A stretch of 46,650 nucleotides of DNA from Selenomonas sp. (GCA_022773585.1 JALEZZ010000090.1:1-46650), one strand, 5' to 3'; shown: positions 16,661 to 24,993, numbered from the stretch's first letter. Numbers and translations are program-made. The notes: generated by a model from the letters alone, not told the origin.

Positions 16661-17872
16661 TCACGCTCCGAGAATCGCCGCGATGGCTGCGCCTGTGCCA
16701 GAAGCATCTTTTTCCAGCGCAAAGGTGAGGCCAGCCGCCTCGGAGGGGGAAAGAAGGCTTTCCAGAGCAAGGCGCATTTCACGCTCGACGCCTGGCATGT
16801 GCTCGAAGACGGAGCCGTCGATGGCAAGGGGCTGGGACGGAATGGATGGAAGATGGTCGGCTGCTGCGCGGTGGCGCAGGACGGCAGCGAGGGTCATGGC
16901 CGCAAGGCGGGCGGAGCGGCGGATAAGAGAGCGTGCGATGGTCTGTTCCGCTTCCGTGCCCTGCGCTGCAAAGCGCGAGACATCTTCACCTGTATACGCG
17001 GGGGCTTGGGCGAGGTGTTTGCCATCGCGCACGATGCGGCCGAGCAATTCTCCGAGGTAGCGGCCCGAAATCATCTTCTCGAGCTTCTGCGCACCAGGCT
17101 TCGCGCTCTCTTCGTCGAGCGCCTTGTCGTATGCGTTCTGCGGGAAGTGGCCGTAGCTCCCCGACTCGATGTTGTAGACCATCGGCGGACGCCTGCCGCC
17201 AAACGTCTCGAGATAGCAGCTGTTGAAGCCTGTCGCATATATCGTGCCGATGGCCGTTTCAGGCGCACGGAACGCCGCCGCGAGCAGTACGGCAACCGTA
17301 TCATTGAGAATGGCCGTCGGCGTAACGGCGAGGCTCCTGCGGTGCAGGGCTTCTTCGAGCAGCGTGTTCACCATCTCGCCTTCGACGCCGGGCACGGCGA
17401 TTTCCTTCGACCAGACCATCAGACGCGCGTCGCGCAGCTCTTCCTGATGCGTGCCATAAGAAAACGTATGGCCGAGCGGCAGCGCGGCAGCCTCCTCTCC
17501 TGCCAGCACATCCGCTACGAGCCCCGCGAGGAAGTCGAAGAGCTCTTCACGCGACGTATCCTTTGTCGTGACGTCATACGCCCCCACCTTGCGGAGCGGC
17601 CGCGCGACCTGCCGCAGGACATGCAGGCCGTCCTCTGCGAGCTCGACGAGCGAGGCGCGCGCATTCGTGCCGCCGAAGTCGAGCGCGAGCGCCTTGCCGC
17701 GTTCCTTGCCGCTCGGCAACGCGACATAGCACGGCTCCATGTAGAGCGTGGACTTTGACGGATCTTCGAGGCCGCGCGCCATTTCCTCCATGAAGTCTTC
17801 CATGCCGCGGCGGAGCTCCGCATCCGATACTTCGAACATCGCCGCGATGTCCTCAGAAAATTTTTTCTCCAT
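16661..17872 (-). CDS. Eukaryotic-type hexokinase
   Basis: A 403-residue kinase of the hexokinase fold (PF00349/PF03727), not the bacterial ROK or Glk type. Motifs from MEKKF: LDFGGTNARASLVEL (phosphate 1, residues 64-78), LPLGHTFSYGTHQ (131-143, sugar loop), PGVEGEMVNTLL (161-172), LNDTVAVLLAA (189-199, catalytic Asp191), IYATGFNSCYLE (phosphate 2), AIDGSVFEHMPG and ASGTGAAIAA near the end. It should phosphorylate glucose or related hexoses with ATP. ATG at 17872 has AGAGG 11 nt upstream; a TTG at 17881 is too close to it. It is followed by pyk in the same direction behind its own terminator. Confidence 0.88.
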   Translation of the reverse strand: MEKKFSEDIAAMFEVSDAELRRGMEDFMEEMARGLEDPSKSTLYMEPCYVALPSGKERGKALALDFGGTNARASLVELAEDGLHVLRQVARPLRKVGAYDVTTKDTSREELFDFLAGLVADVLAGEEAAALPLGHTFSYGTHQEELRDARLMVWSKEIAVPGVEGEMVNTLLEEALHRRSLAVTPTAILNDTVAVLLAAAFRAPETAIGTIYATGFNSCYLETFGGRRPPMVYNIESGSYGHFPQNAYDKALDEESAKPGAQKLEKMISGRYLGELLGRIVRDGKHLAQAPAYTGEDVSRFAAQGTEAEQTIARSLIRRSARLAAMTLAAVLRHRAAADHLPSIPSQPLAIDGSVFEHMPGVEREMRLALESLLSPSEAAGLTFALEKDASGTGAAIAAILGA

Positions 17873-17887
17873 TTTCGTCAAAACCTC

Positions 17888-17917
17888 TTAACTTTTTTCG
17901 CTTTCATCCGATATACT
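17888..17917 (+). promoter_or_regulatory. Promoter of the FliD-like gene
   Basis: TTAACT, 18-nt spacer, TATACT, about 70 nt before the start codon. Confidence 0.5.
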
Positions 17918-17986
17918 ATAAGGAGAGGGGCAGGCTCCCTGCTCCCGTTCAGGTTTCTTTCTATTCTACGGAAGGAGGTGTTTTCC

Positions 17987-18835
17987 ATGGCTACGATCTC
18001 TTCGATGGCGAACAACACGTACCTCATGTACAAGATGGCGCAGGACAACGGCCTGAGCCTGACGGGTTCTTCCTCTACCAGCTCGTCAAGTTCGACCTCG
18101 TCCGCCCTCGCCGCGCTCACGTCGTCCTCTTCGTCCTCGTCTTCGGCGTCCTCGCTCTACAGATCTTCGTCGTCGGCAAACGACATGCAGACGCTCTCGA
18201 GCATCAAGAACGGCTATTCCGGCCTCGTCTCGTCGTACGAGTCGACGAAGAAGACGTTCAACACCGAGATGAACTCGGCGCTCTCCGATCTCTCGAGCTC
18301 CGCCAAGACCGTCGCGAACATGAACTTCAGTTTTTCTGAAAGCGACATCACGACGAATGCGGATGGCACGAAGACGTATTCCGACAGCCTGACGTCAGCG
18401 ATCAAGAACGTCAAGCAGCTCGTGTCGGACTACAACACGGCGCTTGATTTCTTCTCGGACAACAAGAGCGTGTCGAACCGCGCTTCGGCGCTCGCGACGG
18501 AGTTCGCGGACACGACGTACCGCTCCGGCCAGTACAGTGCCATCGGCATCAATGTCGACAGCAAGACGGGTGCGCTCTCGGTCGATGAGGACAAGCTCGC
18601 CACGGCGCTGACGACGGAAAGTGACCGCGTACAGAACTCGCTCAGCTCGAACGGCCTCGCCGGCAAAGCCGAGTCGCATGTTTCGCTCGCGAACTTCCAG
18701 AAGGACAAGATTTTCCCGACCGCCACGCAGATGTTCGGTGATGAGACGAAGGCAGCCTCGCTCTACACGGGCAGCACGCTGCTGAACATCTCGAGCTATG
18801 CGACGACAGGAAACCTCTTGAACATGCTGTTCTGA
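17987..18835 (+). CDS. Small FliD C-terminal-like protein with Ser-rich linker
   Basis: A 282-residue protein with no signal peptide. It begins MATISSMANNTYLMYKMAQDNG, then an almost pure Ser/Thr/Ala linker at about residues 29-65, then a helical and mixed domain from about 70 to the end. IKNVKQLVSDYNTALDFF, YSAIGINVDSKTGALSVDEDKLATAL and GLAGKAESHV resemble the C-terminal half of the flagellar cap FliD. Full FliD proteins are far longer and sit in flagellar operons; none is here. It could be a secreted or surface accessory of a flagellum encoded elsewhere, or a repurposed FliD fragment. AAGGAGG lies 8 nt before the ATG. Confidence 0.65.
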   Translation: MATISSMANNTYLMYKMAQDNGLSLTGSSSTSSSSSTSSALAALTSSSSSSSSASSLYRSSSSANDMQTLSSIKNGYSGLVSSYESTKKTFNTEMNSALSDLSSSAKTVANMNFSFSESDITTNADGTKTYSDSLTSAIKNVKQLVSDYNTALDFFSDNKSVSNRASALATEFADTTYRSGQYSAIGINVDSKTGALSVDEDKLATALTTESDRVQNSLSSNGLAGKAESHVSLANFQKDKIFPTATQMFGDETKAASLYTGSTLLNISSYATTGNLLNMLF

Positions 18836-18862
18836 GTCCGGGCTTTCCGGCCAGATAGCAGA

Positions 18863-18904
18863 AAAACAGCGGTTGCACGCATCTGTGTGCAACCGCTGTT
18901 TTCA
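18863..18904. terminator. Bidirectional terminator
   Basis: A perfect 14-bp stem (AACAGCGGTTGCAC and its complement, 8-nt loop) followed by TTTTC on the plus strand and TTTTTCTG on the minus strand. It closes both convergent genes. Confidence 0.9.
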
Positions 18905-18913
18905 GGTTTTCCC

Positions 18914-19453
18914 TCATGCACCGATGTCGACGAGTGCACCTTTCGTGTTCGTGCTGCCAAGGCTTGCGGACTGCTTGTAGGCGCTCGCAACGGAGTCGAA
19001 CTTCGCGCTGACATTCGCGTTCGTCTGCTGGAAGCGGCTCTTGCCGAGGTTCGTTTCGTTGCCGAAATTCGAGACCTCGTAATAGCTCTTCGCTTTCCGC
19101 ATGAACTCCGACGTCTTGCTTTCGCCGATGCTCGTGGTCTGCTCGTTCCCCTGTTGGAACTTGCTCGTGCCGAGCTTCGTCTCTGTGCCAAAGTTCGAGA
19201 CCGCATAGTAGCTCTTGGACTTCTCCATGAGCATCGACGTCTTGCTCTCGCCAATGCTCGTGGCCTGCTCGTTCATCCGCTGGAACGGGCTCGTGCCGAG
19301 CTTTGTCTCCGTGCCGAAATTTGACACGCGCGTGACGTCACCAGCCCGCTGCGAAATCTGCGAAGCTTTCTGCATGCCCTCGCTGTCGACCTTGCGGTTG
19401 ACCTGCTGGAACGACATGATCGATGTCGATCCACCGATTGCTGAAATCCCCAT
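18914..19453 (-). CDS. Unrecognised protein of 42-residue tandem repeats
   Basis: I do not recognise this 179-residue protein. Residues 43-84 and 85-126 are near-identical 42-residue units (VSNFGTETKLGTS, FQ, NEQ, TSIGESKTS, then a basic KSYY end). A third partial unit starts at 127, and residues 15-42 (FQQVN onward) align with the last 28 residues of a unit, so there are about four copies. The start MGISAIGGSTSIMSFQQVN is hydrophobic and Gly-rich, without a true signal peptide or membrane helix. It converges on the FliD-like gene across a shared terminator, and both are Ser/Thr-rich. GAGGGA precedes the ATG. Confidence 0.75.
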   Translation of the reverse strand: MGISAIGGSTSIMSFQQVNRKVDSEGMQKASQISQRAGDVTRVSNFGTETKLGTSPFQRMNEQATSIGESKTSMLMEKSKSYYAVSNFGTETKLGTSKFQQGNEQTTSIGESKTSEFMRKAKSYYEVSNFGNETNLGKSRFQQTNANVSAKFDSVASAYKQSASLGSTNTKGALVDIGA

Positions 19454-19517
19454 AAAGCTATCCCTCGCTTTCTTGCATTCTCATCCTTTGATCAAACACA
19501 TGGGCATTCCTCTTTAT

Positions 19518-19546
19518 ATTATAGAATGACAAGCACGTTTCTTCAA
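19518..19546 (-). promoter_or_regulatory. Promoter of the repeat-protein gene
   Basis: Minus strand TTGAAG, 17-nt spacer, TATAAT; leader about 58 nt. It sits directly behind dhaM with no clear terminator between. Confidence 0.75.
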
Positions 19547-19550
19547 GAGG

Positions 19551-19934
19551 TCACGCAAGTTTTTTAACGTCTCGCGCCTCGTGAATTTTCGCCTCGATGC
19601 CATCGAGGCTCGTGCCCGCCTGCGCTTCGACAGCCGCAAGCACGGCACCTTCGACGAGCGGCGCATCGAGCATCTTCACCGCATGGTCTTCGAGTGCCTC
19701 GACTACCATCTCCGTCGTCATGACGGCGCTGCCCATATCCATGAGCACGGCGACGCCGTCCCCCGCATCGACAGCCTCGCAGGCGGCAAAGATTCGGTCA
19801 AAGCTCGTGCCGGTTGTGCCGTCTTCGAGCCCGCCGGCAGCCGCGATCCGCGCTTCCGGCGCCATCATCTTCGCGACTTCGACGACGCCTTCTGCCAGCC
19901 TCTGGCTGTGCGATACGATGACGATTCCCACCAT
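19551..19934 (-). CDS. dhaM: DhaM, single-domain dihydroxyacetone kinase phosphotransfer subunit
   Basis: A 127-residue EIIA-Man-like protein (MVGIVIVSHSQRLAEGV with the phosphorylated His9, LMDMGSAVMTTEM). It accepts phosphate from PTS HPr and recharges the ADP held by DhaL, so the kinase uses PEP, not free ATP. E. coli DhaM carries HPr- and EI-like domains as well; here only the first domain exists, as in Lactococcus, so general PTS proteins elsewhere are needed. The start at MVGIV is preferred because AAGGGGGA lies about 10 nt upstream. It is last in dhaKLM, 17 nt after dhaL. Confidence 0.92.
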   Translation of the reverse strand: MVGIVIVSHSQRLAEGVVEVAKMMAPEARIAAAGGLEDGTTGTSFDRIFAACEAVDAGDGVAVLMDMGSAVMTTEMVVEALEDHAVKMLDAPLVEGAVLAAVEAQAGTSLDGIEAKIHEARDVKKLA

Positions 19935-19951
19935 GGCAGTCCATTCCCCCT

Positions 19952-20575
19952 TCAAAGTGCCTTCTCGAGTTCTTCCAGAATCATCAGCGACGATGTCGCG
20001 CCCGGATCCTGATGGCCGATGCTGCGTTCGCCGAGATAGCTTGCGCGTCCCTTCGTCGCGAGGATCGTCTTCGTGTACTCGACGCCCTTGCGCGCAGCCT
20101 CGACCGCCTCGTGGACAGCCGCTTTCATGTCCTTGCCTGCCGCGATGGCTTCCTTGTATGCCTTGCAGGCCGGCATCTGCGCATCGAGCATCGTCTTTTC
20201 GCCCTCGTGCGCCTTGCCGCGCATCTGGACGCCGCCGATGGCCGCATCAAAAGCCGCCGCGAGGCCTTCAGGCGTCAGCTCCGCCTTGCCCTTGAGCGCC
20301 GCACCTGCTTTCATGTAGGCCGTGCCATAGAGCGGACCCGAAGCGCCGCCGACATTCGAGACGAGTGCCATGCCGATGCCCTTGAGGATGGCTCCGAGGT
20401 CTTTTTCCGCGAGCTCCGGCAGCTTCTTCTCGACGGCCGCAAAGCCGCGCGCGAGGTTGATGCCGTGGTCGCCATCGCCGATGGCGTTGTCGAGCTCCGT
20501 CAGAAAGTCCTTCTCGGTTTCGATGCGCTTCGCCGTCGCTTGCACGATCGCTACGAGTTTCTTGTTATCGATCAT
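19952..20575 (-). CDS. dhaL: DhaL, dihydroxyacetone kinase ADP-binding subunit
   Basis: A 207-residue subunit of dihydroxyacetone kinase. DNAIGDGDHGINLARGF (about 29-45) holds the three Asp that chelate the two magnesium ions of bound ADP; VSNVGGASGPLYGTAYM and GERSIGHQDPGATSSLMIL complete the nucleotide cup. The start MIDNKKL fits family length; the ribosome site (GGGGCGAAG) is weak and translation is probably coupled to dhaK 43 nt upstream. It transfers phosphate from DhaM to the substrate held on DhaK. Confidence 0.95.
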   Translation of the reverse strand: MIDNKKLVAIVQATAKRIETEKDFLTELDNAIGDGDHGINLARGFAAVEKKLPELAEKDLGAILKGIGMALVSNVGGASGPLYGTAYMKAGAALKGKAELTPEGLAAAFDAAIGGVQMRGKAHEGEKTMLDAQMPACKAYKEAIAAGKDMKAAVHEAVEAARKGVEYTKTILATKGRASYLGERSIGHQDPGATSSLMILEELEKAL

Positions 20576-20618
20576 AAACTTCGCCCCAATCACAGAATTT
20601 TCTGTCCTCCATCTGCTG

Positions 20619-21608
20619 TCAGCGATGGATGGCCGCCGTGTCAGCCGGCGCATCATAAAGGCGCTTGAGTTCGTCGTCGAGGCGCAACAGCGTCAGCGAG
20701 AAGCCGGCCATCTCGATGGAGGTCATGTAGTTCCCTACCATTGTATCATAAACTTTGACATTTTTCTCCTTGAGATAGTCCTGGACAAAGTTGTTGACGA
20801 TGTAGAGTTCCATGAGCGGCGTCGCGCCCATGCCATTGACGATGACAGCGACCTCTTTGCCACTGTAGTCGATGTCCGCGAGAATCTTGTCGAGAAGCTG
20901 CTTTGCGATGTCATTCGCCTTCTGGAGTTTCTCGCGATGCGTGCCCGGTTCGCCATGGATGCCGATGCCGATCTCCATCTCATCTTCTGGAAGCTCAAAG
21001 CCCGGCTTGCCTGCCGCCGGCACCGTGCAGGGCTGGATTGCCATGCCCATCGTGCGGACATTCGCGATGACTTTTTCCGCGACGGCCTTGACCTCTTCGA
21101 GCGTGCCGCCTTCCTCCGCTCGTGCGCCTGCAATCTTGTGCACGAGAATCGTGCCCGCAACGCCGCGGCGTCCCGTCGTGAACGAGCTGTCTTCGACAGC
21201 GACATCGTCATTGACGACGACGTAATCCGCCTTGATGTCATCATCTTTTGCCATATCGACGGCCATCTCGAAATTCATGACGTCGCCCGTGTAGTTCTTG
21301 ACGATGCAGAGCACGCCCGCATCCGTCGCGACGGCCTTGATGCCCTCATAGACCATGTCCGGCGTCGGCGAGGTGAAGACCGGCCCCGCAACAGCTGCAT
21401 CGAGCATGCCGCGCCCGACATAGCCGCCATGTGCCGGCTCATGACCGCTGCCGCCGCCCGAGACGAGCGCAACCTTGCCCTGCTTGCGCTCCCTGCGCAC
21501 AACAATATTGCCCGCATCGAGCTTTTCGAGCTTCCGCGGGCGGGATTTCACAAGACCCTCGATCATTTCCTGTTCGACGTTTTCGACTTCATTGATGATT
21601 TTCTTCAC
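20619..21608 (-). CDS. dhaK: DhaK, dihydroxyacetone-binding kinase subunit
   Basis: A 329-residue subunit that binds short ketones covalently. SGGGSGHEPAHGGYVGRGMLDAA (50-72) forms the binding pocket, and GIGIHGEPG places the hemiaminal-forming His at 218. The start is GTG with GGGGAGG 8 nt upstream; the earlier ATG at 21635 has no ribosome site. It is first in dhaKLM behind its own promoter and operator-like repeat. Beside an FSA-type aldolase gene, the expected substrate is dihydroxyacetone, possibly hydroxyacetone in this pathway. Confidence 0.95.
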   Translation of the reverse strand: MKKIINEVENVEQEMIEGLVKSRPRKLEKLDAGNIVVRRERKQGKVALVSGGGSGHEPAHGGYVGRGMLDAAVAGPVFTSPTPDMVYEGIKAVATDAGVLCIVKNYTGDVMNFEMAVDMAKDDDIKADYVVVNDDVAVEDSSFTTGRRGVAGTILVHKIAGARAEEGGTLEEVKAVAEKVIANVRTMGMAIQPCTVPAAGKPGFELPEDEMEIGIGIHGEPGTHREKLQKANDIAKQLLDKILADIDYSGKEVAVIVNGMGATPLMELYIVNNFVQDYLKEKNVKVYDTMVGNYMTSIEMAGFSLTLLRLDDELKRLYDAPADTAAIHR

Positions 21609-21660
21609 GATGAAAACCTCCCCGACATGAAACAAACGTTATTGACAGAATTGTCACGTT

Positions 21661-21703
21661 TTCTTGCTAGGATTAGTATAGCAAGAAATGCGATGAAATT
21701 CAA
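21661..21703 (-). promoter_or_regulatory. dhaK promoter with overlapping operator palindrome
   Basis: Minus strand TTGAAT, 17-nt spacer, TATACT (+ strand 21675-21680). A 9-bp perfect inverted repeat TTCTTGCTA-N9-TAGCAAGAA (21661-21687) covers the -10 box and the start site. A smaller TGACA-N4-TGTCA lies at 21643-21656. Confidence 0.65.
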
Positions 21704-21715
21704 GTGAAGCAATAC

Positions 21716-21755
21716 AAAAAGCCGACTCCATCCGCAACCGAGGAGCCGGCTTTTT
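21716..21755 (-). terminator. Terminator of the glycyl-radical enzyme/aldolase operon
   Basis: AAAAAGCCG-x-CTCC / GGAG-x-CGGCTTTTT stem; minus-strand tail CTTTTTGTATTG. It separates fsa from dhaK. Confidence 0.88.
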
Positions 21756-21784
21756 CCGTTCAAATGGCGTTGCCGCCTGTGTCG

Positions 21785-22471
21785 TCAGTTTGCATCTTTC
21801 ATCGTAATGCCCTTGCCACAGAGACCTTCGAAATCACGTGTAAAGTCGTCGATGGCTGCTGCGACGGCCGCATTCTTCACGAGCCCTTCGATGACGGCGG
21901 GCGCAATGGTTGCGGCACCAACGCCATACTGCGCGAGCGCCTGCACCTGCTGCGAGTTCTTGAAGCTTGCTGCAAGGATTTCGCATTTGAGACCATTGTT
22001 CGTGAACATGTCCTGGATGATCTTCGCCGTCTGGATGCCGTCCGCGCCGAGGTTGTCGATGCGGTTGATGTAGGGTGCCGCGTAGTCTGCCCCCGCTTTT
22101 GCCGCGAGGAATGCCTGCATCGGCGTGTAGATCGCCGTCGCCGTAATATGAGCGTAGGGCTGCGCCTTGCGCAGGCGCTTCATCGCCTCGAGACCGGCCG
22201 GATTCGTCGGGATCTTCGTATACGTGTTTGCACCGAGCTCCTTGTGAATACGAAGGGCATCTGCGAGCATCGCGTCCGCCGTGCGGCCGACGACCTGGAC
22301 ATGGAGTTCGGCCTCTTCGCCGATGAAGGCACGGATTTCTTTGAGCACGTCATACGGCTGGCGACCGCTCTTGGCAAGGATCGAGGGATTCGTCGTCACG
22401 CCGTCAATCGGGTAGACGGGATAGAGTGCTTTGATGGCTTCGATGTCAGCGTCGTCGATAAGGATTTTCAT
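21785..22471 (-). CDS. fsa: Fructose-6-phosphate aldolase / small transaldolase (FSA type)
   Basis: A 228-residue class I aldolase. MKILIDDADIEAI, VDGVTTNPS-like GVTTNPSIL (24-32), the Schiff-base lysine in TYTKIPTNPAG (Lys86) and ATAIYTPMQAFLAAKAGADYAAPYINRI match E. coli FsaA/FsaB (MipB/TalC). FSA enzymes cleave fructose-6-phosphate to dihydroxyacetone and glyceraldehyde-3-phosphate, and 1-deoxyfructose-6-phosphate to hydroxyacetone and glyceraldehyde-3-phosphate. AAGGAG lies 10 nt before the ATG. The gene follows the glycyl-radical enzyme by 40 nt in the same operon, so its physiological substrate is probably that enzyme's product. Confidence 0.9.
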   Translation of the reverse strand: MKILIDDADIEAIKALYPVYPIDGVTTNPSILAKSGRQPYDVLKEIRAFIGEEAELHVQVVGRTADAMLADALRIHKELGANTYTKIPTNPAGLEAMKRLRKAQPYAHITATAIYTPMQAFLAAKAGADYAAPYINRIDNLGADGIQTAKIIQDMFTNNGLKCEILAASFKNSQQVQALAQYGVGAATIAPAVIEGLVKNAAVAAAIDDFTRDFEGLCGKGITMKDAN

Positions 22472-22511
22472 GATGGATGTTCTCCTTTGCTTTCGGTTCT
22501 TTCTATAGTGA

Positions 22512-24926
22512 TTACAAGCTCTGTTCCGTGCGGCCGATGATGTCGTCCTGCGTCTTCTTCGAGAGGACGTTGAAAAATGCGCTGTAGCCGGCGACGCGGA
22601 CGATGAGGTCTTTGTGCTTCTCGGGATGCGCCTGCGCGTCGAGGAGCGTCGCGCGCGAGACAATGTTGTACTGGACATGGTAGCCGTGCAGGCGATGGAA
22701 GAACGTGCCAATCAGCATTTCAAGCTTCTGCTTGTTCTCCTCGCTTGCGAGCATCTGCGGTGTCATCTTCTGGTTCAGCAGCACGCCGCCCGTAATCTTT
22801 TCCGTCGGCAGTTTTGCGACAGTCTTGAAGACCGCCGTCGGGCCGTGCTTGTCGGCATTGTGCGCGGGGCTGCATCCCTCGGCGAGCGGCTCATGTGCCT
22901 TGCGGCCGTCCGGCGTCGCCATCGTGCCCATGCCCTGCCCGACATTCGCCGAAATCGACGACGTGCCGCCATAGCGGATGCCGCCGATTGGGCCGCGGCC
23001 ATGGCGCGTGTTCGGGTATTTCTGGATTTCATCAAGATACGAATCATACGCCTCGACGACGAGCTGGTCGACGCTGTCATCGTCATTGCCATATTTTGGC
23101 GCATCATTCACCAGCATCTTCTGAATCTGCTGGTTCTTCGGCGAAGTGAAATCGTCAAGGATGGCTTCCCAGAGTTCTTTCGGCGTGATGCGCTTTTCGT
23201 CGAACACGAGCTTCTTGATGGCTACGAGTGAGTCCGCCATGTTCGCGATGCCGACCTGAAGACCCGAAATGAAGTCGTAGATGGCACCGCCCTCTTTAAT
23301 CGTCTTGCCGCGACCGATGCAATCATCGACGAGCGTCGAGCAAAGGATGTCGGGCACGTCGCGCTCCGAGGCCTTGTCGATGGCGTTCTCGACGATGACG
23401 CTGTAGCGCGTCATTTCGCGCACGGTCTTGTCCCACGCCGCGAGCAATTCGTCATAGCTCTTCATGTCCGCGAATTTGCCATAGTCCTTCGTGAAGCGCT
23501 TGCCACTCGTGAGGTCGATACCGCCATTCATGGCGCAGAGCAGGACGCGTGGGAAATTGATGTACGACATGCCCGTCACGCGGTAGCCCCATTTTCCCGG
23601 CACAGCCGTCTCAACGCAACCAATCGCACTGTAATTGTAGGCGTCCTCCGGTTTCACGCCCCACTTGATGAACGACGGGATGATGATTTCGTCGTTGTTG
23701 AGCGCCGGCATGCCAAAACCGAGCTTCATGACCTCGATGCACTCGTCAAAGAAATGCTTGTCGATCCCATGATGGTAGCGCACGGTGAGGTTCGGCTGCG
23801 TCAGGCGCGTCTGCGCGACGGACCGGAGCACGGCAAAGCTCAGTTCATTGACCGCGTCCCTGCCGTCCGTCGTCTGGCCGCCGATCGTGACGTTCTGATA
23901 CATCGGCGAACCGGCTGAGCTCAGCGTGTGCGCCTGCGAGCGCACCTTGTTGACTGTCAGCGTCTTGATCCAGAGGTTGTCAAGGAGCTCGATGGCCTCC
24001 TCTTTCGTAATCCTGCCGCCCTCAATGTCTGCATGATAATACGGCTCCATGTACTGGTCGAAACGCCCATAGCTCAACGAATGACCATTCGATTCAATTT
24101 GCAAAATGAGCTGGATGAACCAGACGGACTGCACGGCCTCACGGAACGATGCCGCCGGCTCGTACGGCACACGCGCGCAGATGCGGCTCATTTCGAGGAG
24201 CTCGGCGCGGCGCGCGGCATCCGTTTCCTGCGCCGCTTTTTCCGCCGCGAGGCGGCTGTAGCGCCCGGCAAAATGTTTGACCGCATCGATGACGATCTGC
24301 ACAGCCTGATAAAAGATGTTCTTGTCAATCGCGTCGGGATCCGTGAGGTCGAGCGCTGCCCGCGCGGCTTTCGCGCGGGCCTCGTATCCTTTGAGCCCTT
24401 CCTTCAGCAGTCGCTCGTAATTGACGGAAAGATGTGCGTCGCCCGCATTGAGCTTGCCCTCCATGCCGAAGACGCCCGTCTCCATGAAGACGCTGACCTC
24501 GTCCGGCAGCAGTACGCCGCCGCGGTCGCGCAGCGTATTGTGCTTCCAGAACGGCGCGATGCTCCTGAGCTGCTCTTTTGTCTCCTCTGTGATGTAAAAG
24601 ACATCTCCGTCGCGCTTCTCGAACTTGTCGAGCTCGTCCATGACGAACTCCATCGTGTACTCGGGGAAGATCGGCACGTTGCAGTTCTTCGTCGCCTGGT
24701 TGCCGCAGATGAGCGTCTTGTCTTCGATGTAGATCGTCATCTGCGCGAGGATGGCCTCGAGCATGCGGGCGCGCAGCAGCACGCGCGGCAGGTCGCGATG
24801 CTCTTCATAGACCTTCGTCGTCAGCACGGCGCGTTCGGCATCGATGTACGGCTTTTCGTCGAGCACTTCCTCGCGGAATGCCTGCATGCGCGGCGTCAGG
24901 GCTCCGAAATGTTTTGCGTTCTCCAT
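22512..24926 (-). CDS. Glycyl-radical enzyme of the YbiW/PflF type
   Basis: An 804-residue glycyl-radical enzyme. The radical glycine is Gly780 in RVAGYSAFF, and the active-site thiyl Cys437 with Glu439 is in AIGCVETAVPGKWGYR. The Cys is not doubled as in true pyruvate formate-lyase. Long stretches (PIFPEYTMEFVMDELD, SAGSPMYQNVTIGGQ, VSGLQVGIAN-like ISGLQVGIANMADSL, APKYGNDDDSVDQL, GGTSSISANV) follow E. coli YbiW, which is reported to open 1,5-anhydroglucitol-6-phosphate. Glycerol or diol dehydratase is a less likely alternative. It is first in an operon with fsa, divergent from its activase. The enzyme must be made and activated without oxygen. Confidence 0.85.
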   Translation of the reverse strand: MENAKHFGALTPRMQAFREEVLDEKPYIDAERAVLTTKVYEEHRDLPRVLLRARMLEAILAQMTIYIEDKTLICGNQATKNCNVPIFPEYTMEFVMDELDKFEKRDGDVFYITEETKEQLRSIAPFWKHNTLRDRGGVLLPDEVSVFMETGVFGMEGKLNAGDAHLSVNYERLLKEGLKGYEARAKAARAALDLTDPDAIDKNIFYQAVQIVIDAVKHFAGRYSRLAAEKAAQETDAARRAELLEMSRICARVPYEPAASFREAVQSVWFIQLILQIESNGHSLSYGRFDQYMEPYYHADIEGGRITKEEAIELLDNLWIKTLTVNKVRSQAHTLSSAGSPMYQNVTIGGQTTDGRDAVNELSFAVLRSVAQTRLTQPNLTVRYHHGIDKHFFDECIEVMKLGFGMPALNNDEIIIPSFIKWGVKPEDAYNYSAIGCVETAVPGKWGYRVTGMSYINFPRVLLCAMNGGIDLTSGKRFTKDYGKFADMKSYDELLAAWDKTVREMTRYSVIVENAIDKASERDVPDILCSTLVDDCIGRGKTIKEGGAIYDFISGLQVGIANMADSLVAIKKLVFDEKRITPKELWEAILDDFTSPKNQQIQKMLVNDAPKYGNDDDSVDQLVVEAYDSYLDEIQKYPNTRHGRGPIGGIRYGGTSSISANVGQGMGTMATPDGRKAHEPLAEGCSPAHNADKHGPTAVFKTVAKLPTEKITGGVLLNQKMTPQMLASEENKQKLEMLIGTFFHRLHGYHVQYNIVSRATLLDAQAHPEKHKDLIVRVAGYSAFFNVLSKKTQDDIIGRTEQSL

Positions 24927-24951
24927 GATGTTTCAACCTCGTTTCTTTTAA

Positions 24952-24969
24952 AATTTACGTTCGTAAATT
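24952..24969. promoter_or_regulatory. Operator O1: perfect palindrome
   Basis: AATTTACG-TT-CGTAAATT, 8-bp arms, 25 nt before the glycyl-radical enzyme start and downstream of its -10. A repressor bound here would block transcription. Confidence 0.65.
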
Positions 24970-24993
24970 ATTTTCTTTCTTTTCTTTGACTTC

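Noticed and set aside
22512..24926. Reading the radical enzyme as pyruvate formate-lyase or B12-independent glycerol dehydratase
   Set aside because: The Cys-Cys pair of true PFL is absent, and the active-site and flanking blocks follow YbiW more closely than glycerol dehydratase, despite the neighbouring dhaKLM. This remains a judgement without alignment.
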